Positions 1-10,590 are shown, counted from the stretch's first letter. The stretch is 64,000 bases of DNA from Liriodendron chinense (GCA_003013855.2 ML058460.1:558001-622000); one strand, 5' to 3'. Notes: generated by a model not told the origin, from the sequence alone. Translations and numbers: made by a program.

Positions 1-100
1 ACAACAATTGTTAGTTACCAAGTTTACAAGTATCATCCATGGAGAGAAGTGATCAATGATTCAATCATGTTTTAGTATAGCATACTTATAATAAATAGTT
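1..100. other. Unassigned flank
   Basis: AT-rich DNA with no recognisable gene or repeat before the first SINE. Confidence 0.5.
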
Positions 101-236
101 ACACCTGGATCCCTAGCTCAAGTGGTAGACTAAGTGAAGATAACCACGTTTCAACACTAAGGTCTTGGTATTGATTCCTAGGTGGTGGCTAACATTGACG
201 AGTGACTAACAATTGTATGTGGGCACAAACACAAAG

Positions 237-240
<4 letters not shown>
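101..240 (+). mobile_element. tRNA-derived SINE, family 1, copy A
   Basis: The segment carries a box-A-like tract (tagctcaagtggtagac) and, about 50 bases on, a degenerate box-B tract (ggtattgattcc), as in tRNA-derived SINEs. The body, including a ggtggctaacattga tract, recurs at 8314 and 29149, so it is an interspersed family rather than a tRNA gene. There is no tRNA cloverleaf or anticodon stem. It runs directly into an (AT)n tract at 241. No target duplication was found for this copy. Confidence 0.6.

Positions 241-268
<28 letters not shown>
241..268. repeat. (AT)14 microsatellite
   Basis: A perfect AT dinucleotide run at the 3' end of the SINE copy, where SINE tails often seed microsatellites. 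Confidence 0.95.
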
Positions 269-270
<2 letters not shown>

Positions 271-1320
271 ATTTAAATATCTCTCTCTTTCTCTCTCACT
301 AAGGCCTTAGTCCTCACCCTTCATCAATTTATATTCCTGTGCATCGCTCAATTTTGTCCACCCATTCATTTTCTGCTTGATAATCTTCCCATCCCTGCCA
401 TCTCTGCATCACTGCAGGTATATTTAGCCTACCATTGAATCCGCCCTGGACCGAATGCTGAATCCACCCGGAAATCAAATGTGCTGCAGAGCACTGTATC
501 TACCATTCCCCAACTGATATATAGTAGCCAGAACTGCTTTACTTATTTTTATTTTTTTCCTTCTTCTTTCTTTTTCCTTCTTTTTTTTTTCTTTTTCCTT
601 CTTTTTTTTTTAAGGGTACTTTACTTACGGGGAAAATAATACAAGGGAAAGAACAAAAAAAGAGAAGGAACAAACTATGATACTCCAGCAGAGTTTGATG
701 GATAATCTATATGTACTTCAACATTACTTAGAAATAGATGCTGATACCATGTTGGTAACCAGTTGCACTTAAAGCTCTGGCTATTAGGGAATGACAGAAC
801 AATATATCAGGGTTTGAGACATATTCATCCAGGTCTTTGTGACATTATCACTACTCCTAGAGCCTACCACCGGGTCAAGGATAAGAAACTCCACGTTTGT
901 GTGACCTTACGAACATTTTGGATGGAACCCTAATATGGTTTCAATGGAGGACGTCAATTATCCGCCTTGCATCGTGTGGAGTGTTCCACTTGAAGTTTGA
1001 ATCTCTCTCTTTTATTTTTATTTTTTGGCTCACGCCCTAATGCAGAAATAACACGTCCAACACGGTAGGGCCATAAAACTTTGCCACGTCAACACACCAC
1101 TGAGGTCTCTGGTGCGTGGCACACAACGCAATCCGCTTCCGACCACGTAGCTACAACCAATGGGTGGTTTTATACAAACTCGCAGCAAGCCTGTTTCAAC
1201 CATCCATTGTTTTTATACACGTGTGGCCTACCTGACGAGTTGAGCGGTCTGATTTTGAGCCAGGCCATCCACATGGATCCCGCCTGATACAGAGCGACGG
1301 ATGGCAACATAGATGGGAAG
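269..1320. other. Intergenic, no gene seen
   Basis: Contains a pyrimidine-rich stretch at about 538-611 and no ORF with recognisable content. The short ORF near 1081-1287 has no family features. The last few hundred bases are probably the upstream region of the gene at 1687. Confidence 0.5.
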
Positions 1321-1324
1321 TGCC

Positions 1325-1440
1325 AGCATATATATACATACCCATCACACATCACAGTGGGGCCCACACTGCTCGACCTCATGGAAACTTCCCATGAGGT
1401 CGACCGCATAGTACCATTTCCCATATATATATACTCTCCC
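1325..1440 (+). promoter_or_regulatory. Possible core promoter of the NDR1/HIN1-like gene
   Basis: Two TATA-like stretches (catatatatacat near 1327 and catatatatatac near 1421) lie 250-360 bases before the start codon at 1687. The transcript would then begin around 1360-1460, and the long CT array at 1580 would fall in the 5' UTR. This is inferred from position and sequence only. Confidence 0.35.
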
Positions 1441-1574
1441 AAAGTATCATCATATATCTCCTCCCAGTACTACCACGGAACCAACTTCTATTCTCCTTTC
1501 CTCTTCCATTTTCCAAGTGGAGCACAGATTCTTCTCTCCCCTTGCTTTTTCCTCCTTCCTTATCCTACCCACCA

Positions 1575-1579
<5 letters not shown>

Positions 1580-1654
<75 letters not shown>
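1580..1654 (+). repeat. (CT)n microsatellite in probable 5' UTR
   Basis: About 37 CT units end 32 bases before the ATG at 1687. CT/GA tracts are common in plant 5' UTRs and can act as GAGA-type elements; here only the repeat is seen. The poly-Ser/Leu ORFs through it are artefacts of the repeat. Confidence 0.95.
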
Positions 1655-1658
<4 letters not shown>

Positions 1659-1686
1659 GCCTAGAAAACCAAAACCAGAAAAGGAG

Positions 1687-2283
1687 ATGGGTGACGGCAT
1701 GGGTGTCGACTACTCCACCCGCCACCGCTGCTTCGCATTCATCGCCGTCTTTCTCCTCCTAGCAGGTGTGACGTCTCTCATCGTCTGGCTCGTGTACCGC
1801 CCGAGCAAGCCGAGCTTCCACGTCATCGGCGCTGCCGTCTACGACGTGAACACGACATCGTTCTGCGTAGTCACCACAACCATGCAGTTCACGGTGATGG
1901 CCCACAATCCCAACAAGCGGACCTCCGCGTACTTCGATCACCTCTCGGCGTATATCTCTTACAGGGACGAGGTGATCACAGCGCCAGCCCCGCTCCCACC
2001 GATGTTCCTGGAGAGGGAAGGGACGGTGATCATGTCGCCGATTCTGGGAGGTGGGCCAGTGCCGGTGTCGCAGGAGGTGCCAGATGGGCTGATGACGGAT
2101 GAAGTGTATGGGGTGGTGGCGCTGAGGGTGGTGTTGTTGGGGAGGTTGAGATGGAAAGCTGGGGCGTTTCGAAGCGGGCATTATGGGATGTATGTGAAAT
2201 GTGATGTGTTGGTAGGGTTGAAGAAGGGGCACGTTGGGCAAGTTCCTCTACTCGGCTCTCCTGGTTGTAGTGTTGATGTTTGA
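1687..2283 (+). CDS. NDR1/HIN1-like (NHL, LEA_2 family) membrane protein
   Basis: Encodes 198 residues in one exon. A short cytoplasmic N-terminus (13 residues) is followed by one hydrophobic segment at about residues 15-36, then the RPSKPSFHV segment that follows the membrane anchor in NHL proteins. The NPNKR motif (residues 74-78) and following aromatic stretch are the conserved core of the LEA_2 domain. The C-terminus ends in a small Gly/Pro segment with Cys, typical of the family. Length suits a short NHL member (usually about 200-260). NHL proteins are plasma-membrane or plasmodesmal proteins linked to pathogen response and abiotic stress; the role of this one is inferred from family only. 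I chose ATG 1687 because upstream in-frame codons are the CT repeat. High GC and open reading support a functional gene. It has no related neighbour in the window. Confidence 0.9.
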   Translation: MGDGMGVDYSTRHRCFAFIAVFLLLAGVTSLIVWLVYRPSKPSFHVIGAAVYDVNTTSFCVVTTTMQFTVMAHNPNKRTSAYFDHLSAYISYRDEVITAPAPLPPMFLEREGTVIMSPILGGGPVPVSQEVPDGLMTDEVYGVVALRVVLLGRLRWKAGAFRSGHYGMYVKCDVLVGLKKGHVGQVPLLGSPGCSVDV

Positions 2284-2355
2284 GTTTTCAATGCCTTTTT
2301 CTTCTCTGTTTGGTCCTTCTGCAAATGGGCTGTCTTGCTGTATTCTGCAATACCA

Positions 2356-2394
2356 TAGAAGAATAAGAAGAAGAAGAAGAAGAAGAAGAAGAAA
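2356..2394 (+). repeat. (AAG)n microsatellite
   Basis: Imperfect AAG/GAA trinucleotide run, about 75 bases after the stop codon of the NHL gene, so probably in its 3' UTR. Confidence 0.9.
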
Positions 2395-2451
2395 AGTAGA
2401 GTGTCTGATAAAGAGAAAATCCTTTCTTTTATCAATTTATCTTTGTTGTTT

Positions 2452-2489
<38 letters not shown>
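2452..2489 (+). repeat. (CT)n microsatellite
   Basis: About 19 CT units downstream of the NHL gene. Confidence 0.95.
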
Positions 2490-2492
<3 letters not shown>

Positions 2493-2579
2493 TTCATCGA
2501 TTGGCCATGACTGCTGTTATGAATATCTTTCAGGATGACCAAAATGCCCATCTTGGTATTTGCTGTTATGATTATTTTA

Positions 2580-2951
2580 TATTTATCCACGCCGTCCATC
2601 AGTTTCTAAAGACCATTTTAGAGTGGGGTACCAAAATTTATGCAGATCCAAATCTCAGGTGGACCACACCATAGGAAACAGTGGTAATTAAGTGACTCAC
2701 CATTAAAAATTCCGAAGGGCCCATCCTAACGTGTTCTTAATGTTTACTTGCAATCCAACCTCTTGATAATTTCAAGAAGATCTGTTGAAGGGAAATTAGA
2801 AATATCATTTTGATTCAAGACTTTTGTGGCCACAACAAGTTTTTAACGGTTATTCATCACTGTTTCTAGGTCCACCTGAGATTTGGATCTTCTTATGATT
2901 TGAAATAACGTCCTAAAATGAGATGGAAAAACAGATGCACGGTATGGATAT

Positions 2952-3031
<80 letters not shown>

Positions 3032-3090
3032 AGGCCCCACACGGTTAGCGTAATACCCACTAAGATGCTACCCGGGTAACAGCTAATTCG
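2580..3090. mobile_element. Foldback MITE, family 1, copy 1
   Basis: The left arm (compensating tracts such as ccacgccgtccatc and cagatccaaatctcaggtgg) returns inverted in the right arm (cacctgagatttggatc at about 2875). A central spacer includes a ccatccaacctcttgata-type tract. The same arm and spacer order is seen at 47.15, 48.0, 50.1, 51.35 and 52.1 kb. The left end beyond about 2580 is degenerate. The right arm is interrupted by a long (AT)n run. Confidence 0.8.
2955..3027. repeat. (AT)n microsatellite inside MITE arm
   Basis: About 36 AT units in the right arm of the foldback MITE, at the position where other copies have a short tatata-like stretch. The Tyr-Ile repeat ORFs on the minus strand come from this tract. 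Confidence 0.95.
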
Positions 3091-3702
3091 CAATCCAACC
3101 CATCCATGATGAGGATCCCACTGTGTTGATGAACTGGGCCCGAATGTAGTTTGGTCCGCTAACTAGGTAGGACACAGTTTACGAACCAATGTACGGCTGA
3201 AAATCTTCGCTGTCTTCTAAGCTGTCCGCCTGTTTCTAACACTGCGACCTAGCTGCTGAGTGGTTAGCCTGATATTTGAGCGAGAACATGTAAATGGTCG
3301 GACCTACTTAATGGGTGGCTTAGGATATTACACGTGTATGCCTTTGTGGCACGTGGTGGCATGTAGATGGTACGCCATGTACGCGCGTGCCTGATCTTAG
3401 CCAACTTGGGTTCACTCAAGATGACTCTCCGGTCTGCACCGTCTACGACAAGACCTGTGATTTTCGATGGCCTGGATTGATGTGCACGATAAAGTGGATG
3501 ATTGCAACACCACCGTCCATCATACGCGCTAGTCTAACGTGGGCTTGAGCTCACATTAAGAAGACAAGAACTCGTGCATGAAATGATTTACGAGGAATTT
3601 TTTTATATATAGAAAACCTCAGTGCCAACTCTCACCGACACTTAAAAACCATTTTTCTACCATGATTAGAATCTAATCTGCCTCTCCTTAATGGAGCTAC
3701 TT
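3091..3702. other. Intergenic, no gene seen
   Basis: No coding region or known repeat recognised. Confidence 0.5.
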
Positions 3703-3938
3703 GATACTCTGACAATGTGAGACTTGATACGCAGGCACTAAAAATTGTAAACACGGAACCGTACCAACTCACGGGATCTCTTAATCCCAAAAACATATTG
3801 CTTAATTAATATTGCAGAAATCTGATTGGTGGAGACTTCTTTGCTGAATTGAGACCATTAGATATTTCACATTTGATCCGTCGGATAAATGTCCATCAAT
3901 AGTTAGATAATAAAATCAGCGAAATTATTGGTTTTTTA
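3703..3938. mobile_element. MITE family 2, left half, interrupted by copia
   Basis: Begins gatactctgacaatgtgag and continues with a gatacgcaggcact tract, the terminal motif shared with copies near 6926, 49455 and 55797. Its inverted partner lies beyond the copia insertion, at 6679-6792, reading gtactctcgaac on the minus strand. The two halves joined give about 345 bases, close to the 387-base copy at 55797. Confidence 0.7.
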
Positions 3939-4586
3939 TGTTGGGAAAATCGGCAGCGGAAGCGGAAGCCAAACATGCAGAGTTATGCGAGATCAAACGA
4001 TAAACTACTAAGCAATTAAGCCACACACAAGCATTTACCACAAGAGAATCCGAATTTACGTGGAAAAACCCCTCAACGGGTAAAATATCACGGCACAAAA
4101 CGATCCACTATGATAAACAGAAGATTACAGAGATTGACAGCCCACGAGCAAAGAAAACTAGAGAAAGCCCAAGCGCTCTTTCTCACAAATCACTCTTCCC
4201 TCTTCCCTCTTCCCAATATGATTAGGAAACCTTGGACTCCTTAGGATACTTGCCAACCTTGATTACAACCCGTTTAAATAGGTAACAAAACAAAAATAGC
4301 AACCTCTTACACACTACTGCACAGTTGTGCAAGAAAACGCATGCGCAGTCAGTTGCCCGACCGGTTGAAGCTCTCACAAAATAATCCAGAGGAAAAACAT
4401 CCACGCTACCTCACCTTAGACCTGTTGCCCAACCGAACTAAGCCCCCTGTAGACTTGTCACCAGACAGGTCTAGGGTGAGAAAAAAATAGTCCAGAGACC
4501 TCTGTGCATCTGGGCCATTACATGCAGACCGGTCGTCCGACCGGTCTGAGCACCCAATCTATGCATCGTTTGAAGGCTCTCCAACA
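3939..4586 (-). repeat. copia 3' LTR
   Basis: 648-base LTR with TG...CA ends. It matches 6043-6678 along its length with scattered substitutions and small indels, indicating an older insertion than the Tat element. Confidence 0.9.
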
Positions 4587-4600
4587 ATCTCCACCGAGGC
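4587..4600 (-). other. copia polypurine tract
   Basis: On the minus strand the bases directly before the 3' LTR read ggtggagat, the usual PPT form of this copia type and priming site for plus-strand DNA. Confidence 0.7.
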
Positions 4601-4811
4601 TTCAAACGTCGAATCAAAACCATTGTCGCTTCGTCATCTCATCTTCATCATAGCTCAATTGCTTCTCATGCCACTATCAACTCTAACCTTATACATTCAC
4701 GCCCTTTTCTGCTTTTCTCATGTGGCCCTTGGGCACTTGCTATACACGAGCAACTGTGGATATCGCTGCCGATCCCGCAGCTCCACCGTAAATTGTGCTC
4801 CCAATCAACTT

Positions 4812-5987
4812 TTAAAGATGGCCACACATTCGTGCCTTTATACACACGAGTGCCCATTTCAACACTTCACAACAACGATCATAGCCAATGAACACGCACC
4901 CTTTCGCCTCGAGTGCACGAAGAGAAATCGCATTCATCTTCATCTTGGGGACATGTTTCATATCTTCCAGGACTCGTTCGATCCCATTGAACATCCTGAT
5001 GCGCACCGTACCAATACCCACAACCTTATGAGCGTAGCCATCGCCCACAAACATCGATTCACCATCATACTCCATGTATGTCGTGAATGAACTCCGGTTA
5101 GGACACACGTGACATGAAGCCCCTAAATCTAGGATCCACTCATTACCATGAGATTCCTTACCAAATACATTCAGAACTTTACAAAGATCGCCACCGTCCT
5201 CTACGGTATCGACTCCCTCTCCAGAAGAATTTCCATACTTTTCTTGCTTTAACTTGGCATTTTGACAATCTCCTCTCATGTAGCCCTCTTGACCACAACT
5301 CCAACACTTCACCTTAGCTTTTCCTTTGCCCTTGGTCTTAGATCTCGATTTCGAATATCTTCCACCATACTTAGAATTTCTTTCCCTCATAATTAGTGCC
5401 TCTGAGGAAGAACGAGAACCCACATCACCATTTTTCTTTTTCATCGCCTTCAACTAGAGGGCTGAGATAACGGTCTCGACGTTGATGATCTCCCTCCCTG
5501 CGCACACAGAGTCCCTGAATGACTCATATGAATCTAGAAGAGAATTCAGCAATATTCATGCTTGATATTCATCCTTCATCGGTTCATCCATCTCTACCAA
5601 CTTGCAAACCAGCCTATTGAACGTGCTTAAGTGGTCTTCCACATCCGTTCCCTCAGCCATCCTCAAGGTGAACAATTACATCAACAGATACATGCGATTC
5701 TCTAGAGACTTCTTGGCATAAACTTTCTCTAGCTTCCCCATCGTTTCACTCACAGTCTTCTCCTTCATGACATGATAGAGAACATCATCTGTAAGGCTCA
5801 ACAGGATCGAGGTTCTAGCCTTCTTGTCGAGCTTCGTCCACTTATCATCTTTCATAACTTCAGGTCGCTTTCGAAGAACTTTATCAAGCCCTTGCTGAAC
5901 TAAGAAGGATTCAATTTTTACCTTCCATAGATTAAAGTTATTTTTACTGGAAAACTTCTCTCTATCGAACCTTGCGCTTAATACCAT
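4812..5987 (-). pseudogene. copia gag-protease remnant
   Basis: Read from 5987 downward. The first segment is a copia gag N-terminus (FSSKNNFNLWKVKIESFLVQ, then a WTKLDKKA segment). It is broken by an in-frame stop near 5676, continues as recognisable gag in the same frame, and has a second stop near 5454. The last open stretch (5453-4812, 213 residues) holds a zinc knuckle CWSCGQEGYMRGDC, in which the usual His is Tyr. It also holds the protease site WILDLGASCHVCP, where the usual DSG triad is DLG. Gag packages RNA and protease matures the polyprotein; both key sites are altered here. The reading ends where integrase should begin. Confidence 0.85.
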
Positions 5988-6027
5988 CTTCTCGTCTCAG
6001 ATTCGAATTCTACTTCACCCCAACTTT

Positions 6028-6042
6028 ATCTCTAATATCACT
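6028..6042 (-). other. copia primer-binding site (degenerate)
   Basis: On the minus strand the bases after the 5' LTR read agtgatattagag, a diverged form of the tggtatcagagc initiator-Met tRNA complement used by copia elements. Confidence 0.65.
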
Positions 6043-6678
6043 TGTTGGGAAAACTAGCAGCGGAAGTGGAAGCCGAATGTGCAGAGTTATGCGAGATCAA
6101 ACGATAAATACTAAGCAATCAAGCCACATACAAGCATTCACCACAAGAGAATCTGAATTTACGTGGAAAAACCCCTCAACGAGTAAAAAACCATAGCACA
6201 AAGTGATCCACTATGATAAACAGAAGATCACAGAGATTGACAGCCCACGAGCAAGGAAAAACAGAGAAAACCCAAGCTCTCTCTCCCTCACACAAATCAC
6301 TCTCCCCTCTTCCTAATACAATTATGAAAACTTGGACTCCTTAGGATACTTATTAACCTCGATTAAAACCTGTTTAAATAGGCAATAAAACCGAAAATAG
6401 CAACCTCTTACGCACTGCTACGTAGTTGCGCAAGAAAATGAGTGTGTAGTCGACCAGTCAAAGCTCGGACAAAACAATCCAGAGGAAAAACATCCACGCT
6501 GCCTTACCTTAGACCTGTCGCTTGACCGGTCTAAGCCCCCTGTAGACCTGTCGCCAGACAGGTTTAGGGCAAGAAAAAACAGTTCAGATACCTCTATGCC
6601 TCTGGGCCATTACATGTAGACCGGTCGTTCGACCGATCTGAGCACCCAATCCATGCATCATTTAAAGGCTATCCAACA
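6043..6678 (-). repeat. copia 5' LTR
   Basis: 636-base direct repeat of 3939-4586 with the same terminal motifs; in element orientation this is the upstream LTR holding the promoter. Confidence 0.9.
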
Positions 6679-6792
6679 TTTGATCCACCTAAATTGGGCC
6701 GCAGAATTAGGGCACTTTTTTTTAGTTAGTATTATGCCACGTGTATAATTTCTTAGGGCCCGCATGTCAAGCATCTCAGGGTTCGAGAGTAC
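6679..6792. mobile_element. MITE family 2, right half
   Basis: Continues the interrupted element from 3938. The end, reversed, reads gtactctcgaac and then a caggcact-like tract with ttatacacgtgg, matching the left end at 3703. Confidence 0.65.
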
Positions 6793-7711
6793 AAAAACTT
6801 TTCTCCATGTTAAGTGGGTGAATTGGGACTTCGTTTTCAGCACATAAGTTGGCATCGAATCAAATGCCAAAGAGAATTGATGGGAATCTCATGGTGCTCC
6901 TTTTGTTTAATCAAAGGCTAGCTATTTTATACTCTGGCAGTGGGATGCTTCATAAGCATGCATTAAAAAATTGTATGTGTGGCATACATTTAACTCGTAC
7001 CAAACCGTTCAAATGGTGGGACCCAGTTTGTATAGACCAGAAGATTGAAATCATGTTAATCAGCCGATTGTAAAGTGTAGTTAATGCGGACATTTGTTTG
7101 TTGAATCCTGACCGTTGAATATTTTCATTTTAACCATCATGTGCCTTTGCATGGACCATGACACGCTTATCAATGTTTTCGTCTTAATCAAATTGCAACC
7201 GTCGAGAAACGATGAGCATTGGATCATGCGTCTCTTTTACAATATTGGGTAATGTTAGTACGCAGGGCGGTCCATAAAAATTGTATACAATAACCTTTTA
7301 ATGGTTGACATGGAAAATGTAATACGACCTGTTGTTCTGGTGGGCCATCACGTGGGTATTCCCTATGTCAAAAATCAAGGCGAGGGGAGTGTTACGTACA
7401 TCAGATAAGTGGCCTGCGTAAGGAACAGTTGAGCATCCGTTCAAACCATTAAAACTCATAGGAAAAATAAGGTCAGAGATGTACGATCACTGCGATTTTT
7501 GGTTTATAATCCATCCACATGGTAGCCCACCAGATCGACGGTCCCGATCACTAGATACTTTTGTCATGCTCCTTAAGGAGGGAACTTGATGGAACTCTTG
7601 TACAGAGTGGTATGCATACTAGCACTCGTACCAAAAGGTTGAGCTCACGTGCTGTGCTTTGAGTCTTTGACTCATGTGATGCCTCCTCGAGCTTGCATGT
7701 GAGCGAAGCGC

Positions 7712-7749
<38 letters not shown>

Positions 7750-8313
7750 TTGCATTGATTAGATCGTTTGGACACATGACCCAGCTATGGATAAGCCATG
7801 CTGATGAAACTTCACCAATTGAATGATCAGAACCGCATGATTAGTGGCCTACGATTTTAAAATAAATTGCCTAATGGAACATTATACGATAACAAGTCCA
7901 ATGGTTGGATGTTTTCACTTCATCCAAATTAGGCCTCTCTCCTAATGGCCTATTTGGTAGACACCAAAAAAAAGAGCTCCTCATCTTTACATATGCATGA
8001 CGGCAATAGCTGGAGAAGGTGGAGATTTTATCGAAATGTGATTGCTTGGCAGGAAATAGGTGGAGAGATTTTATTGCAGGAGAAGCAATAGATTGCACTC
8101 ACTTTACATCGGCCACAAATTAAGTACTCTCCGAGCATGTGACATGTGTATTGGTGGAGAGCAGATGTGAAAAACTTGTGTTATAAGTTTGCTGATGTGC
8201 TAGGTCTCTTCAATCAATGGCTCTCTACCAATTCAGATGCAACACCTACGTGCTATGTTGACCTTATCCCAAGCTCTGCATAAGCTTGGGTAGTACCTAA
8301 TACGCGGCCCTTA
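6793..8313. other. Intergenic with MITE family 2 fragments
   Basis: Sequence near 6926 (tatactctggcagtggg, then cattaaaaaattgtatgtg) and near 7252 (gtacgcagggcggtccat) resembles family 2 ends but has no clear partner arm. The rest has no recognised content apart from a GA microsatellite. Confidence 0.4.
7713..7746. repeat. (GA)n microsatellite
   Basis: 17 GA units. Confidence 0.95.
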
Positions 8314-8474
8314 ACACCCACACCTTTGGGGCAGTGGTAGACTGAGTGGAGATAGCCTTGTCTCAACATTGAGGTCATGCATCGAATCCCAACGTGGCGG
8401 GTGGCTAACATTGAAGTGTGACTAACAGTGTGGGTGTGTGTAAAAAAACATTGCGGGTGTGTGTAAAAAAACAT
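8314..8474 (+). mobile_element. tRNA-derived SINE, family 1, copy B
   Basis: Shares the body of copies A and C: gcagtggtagactgagtgg (box A side), ggtcatgcatcgaatccc (box B side), then ggtggctaacattga. The tail repeats a gtgtgtgtaaaaaaacattgc unit twice, a small tail duplication. Confidence 0.7.
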
Positions 8475-9039
8475 TGCACTCACTTCTTGAAGGTTGAGGC
8501 CTAATAAAATACCTCTCCTTTCTCGTTTGGGTAGTCCTGAGGCTTGGCATCTATTGGCCGTGACTTGGTGCAGGGGTCCAGCCCCAGCCCCCTGACATAC
8601 GTACCTGTCATTAGGTCCGTTACATCCTTATTTGGTACGAATGAGAGATGCTCTAGAGCACTATAAGTTATAATGCTCCTAGCTTGATTGGGACACTTTA
8701 AAATAGTCCATTCAATTGATCTAGACCGTCCATTAGGTCCCATTCACGTTTTATGGGTTACCATTTAAATATAACACTGATCCGATGATCTTAACTATCT
8801 GATCAATGGTCTCTAATATGGACAGTCAAGATCATTTGTACAAAAATAGGTCTAACTAATAATCCGATCCATCTATTTCATAGTTCCAATCATGGATTGC
8901 TTATGATTCTAAATAATCACTTCCTTTAGGCAATCTAAACCATCTTATCCATAGGTTGGAAAACAAAGGAGGGTTACAAACAATAAGGCCGAATTTAAGA
9001 TGGATTTGATCATTTGATCATCTACTCAGTCTTATTTTT
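8475..9039. other. Intergenic, no gene seen
   Basis: Flank of the large gypsy element; no recognisable content. Confidence 0.5.
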
Positions 9040-10085
9040 ATACCTGTGGACCCTCGCCGATTTCTCCGCGCTCCCACACGACGTCGTTCTCCCTTTCCTT
9101 TCGGAAGAAGAAGAAGAAGAGGTGCGTGAGTGCGAAATCACCGTTTGTGCCACTGGCTTGCCTCGTTCTCGAGGGCTTTGTTTGGTTGTCGTGTTGAGCT
9201 GAATATGTTTAAGTGAGTTTATATAAGACCAGAGTCGCCACTAGCCAGTTACTTCGAATCTACAGTCGGCTAGACCCCGTAGAAACGTTAGAGAAGGGAA
9301 TCCGAAGATTCCTTCCTCTAAAATGACTCCTGTTGATCTGCGGTCAGAGATTCAAGGTAAGGGATCACGGTTACAGGGTGGGAAGAGGTTAAGCACCCCA
9401 CACACTGCCCGTACCGAAGTACGGTCTCTACTTCACAGAATCGATCGAATACTTGAAAGTCTAATTCAATCCTCGTATATTCTCATGAATGACATGATGC
9501 ATGAATGCGGGTCTGAACAGTAAGAGTTTCTGATGGGCAGGTTCCAACAACGGGCAAGCCCAGAGCATACGCTCGAACTGACAGGTGCTTAATATAAAGA
9601 CATATGCATGTGTGCTTGAGTAATCAAGGTGTTTTATGGTGAAGCGTGAATGCAGGTCTGAACAGTAAGAGTTTCTGATGGGCAGGTTCCAACAACGGGC
9701 AAGCCCAGAGCATACGCTCGAACTGACAGGTGCTTAATATAAAGACATATGCATGTGTGTTTGAGTAATCAAGGTGCTTGTAGTGAAGCAGGGGGGTTGG
9801 AAGAAAAGTAAATGTTGCACTTATGCTAGATGCGAATGAGATGATGCTGGAAAAAGAGTAGCTGGGTGGACGGAGGTGTCGCAAGGGTTGGCTTCGAGTG
9901 GCTGGATTAGGACTTAGATGGCTTGAGAGGCTTGGACCAGTGGTCAGGCTGGGCTGGACCAGGGTTAGACTCTCCTCACTCGGGCTCTCCTTGGTGGGAA
10001 AATGGGCTAAGGGCACTCGAAAGGATGGACTCTCTCTGGACTCGAAGAGCTTCGAATTGATTCCGAAATGAGAAGGGGAGGGGGG

Positions 10086-10093
10086 TATTTATA
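10086..10093 (-). promoter_or_regulatory. TATA box in 3' LTR
   Basis: Minus-strand tataaata in the context gctataaataccccc, the same as in the 5' LTR at 28546. It defines U3 upstream at higher coordinates. Confidence 0.6.
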
Positions 10094-10202
10094 GCAGCGG
10101 AGAGTGGCAGATTGCGTAATTTTGTCCGGGCGGCCTGCCATGGGCCGCCCGTACGGCCGCTCCTCGGTTTCCAGCGAGTACGGCCGTTCCCTCGGGGCTG
10201 CT

Positions 10203-10372
10203 GTTGGACTCGCTGGTCGACTCAGTGAGTTGACTCAGCGGGTCGACTCGGTGGTTTGACTCGACGGGTTGACTCGGTGTTTTGACTCGACGGGTTGACT
10301 CGACGGGTTGACTCAGCGGGTTAACTCAGCGGGTTAACTCAGCGGGTTGACTCAGCGGGTTGACTCAGTGAG
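10203..10372 (-). repeat. 13-base minisatellite in LTR
   Basis: Tandem variants of gggttgactcagc / gggttgactcgac, about a dozen units. The matching array in the other LTR (about 28671-28832) has a different order and number of variants. Confidence 0.9.
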
Positions 10373-10590
10373 TTTGACTTTTTTGGGATTTTTTGACTGG
10401 CCTTTTTTTATGGGGGGTTTTTCTGGGTGGTGTTTAGGACTGGGTTGACTGGGTTCAGGCTTGAACTGGGCTATGGAATGGGGCTTACAAGGGTGAGTTT
10501 GGCTGAGTTTGGACTTGGGATTTGGGGGTATGGTCCTCCGTTCAACCAGCTATCTCTACCAACAGTGTAGCCGAAGGTGGGGTGTCTACA

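Larger units (their letters stand above)
3939..6678 (-). mobile_element. Ty1/copia element with large internal deletion
   Basis: Two direct LTRs (3939-4586 and 6043-6678) both begin tgttggga and end ccaaca. Flanks are tttta on the left and tttga on the right, a 4/5 match to a 5-bp target duplication. The element reads on the minus strand. A PBS resembling the initiator-Met type lies beside 6043 and a purine-rich PPT beside 4586. The internal region is only 1456 bases and codes for gag and protease remnants. Integrase, RT and RNase H are missing, so this copy is non-autonomous and dead. Confidence 0.9.
9045..10590 (-). repeat. Tat element 3' LTR
   Basis: 1546 bases, tgtggaccctcg to ggtgtctaca. 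Inside it has a GAA run (about 9103-9120), a duplicated segment of about 145 bases (copies near 9507 and 9651), a TATA box at 10086 and a 13-base minisatellite at about 10203-10372. The ORF at 9624-10016 lies inside the LTR and has no protein features. Confidence 0.95.

Noticed and set aside
101..240. Possible tRNA gene from box A and box B
   Set aside because: No cloverleaf; the body recurs elsewhere, so it is a SINE.
1450..1762. ORFs of repeating Arg-Glu or Ser-Leu through the CT array
   Set aside because: Translation of a dinucleotide repeat; the real gene starts at 1687.
2843..3093. Minus-strand Tyr-Ile repeat ORFs
   Set aside because: Artefacts of the (AT)n run in a MITE arm.
9624..10016. 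130-residue minus-strand ORF, repeated at 28096-28476
   Set aside because: Lies wholly inside both LTRs, differs by frameshift between copies and has no protein features.
10203..10372. Regular short repeats resembling a CRISPR array
   Set aside because: Units are contiguous 13-base variants without spacers, in a plant LTR; this is a minisatellite.
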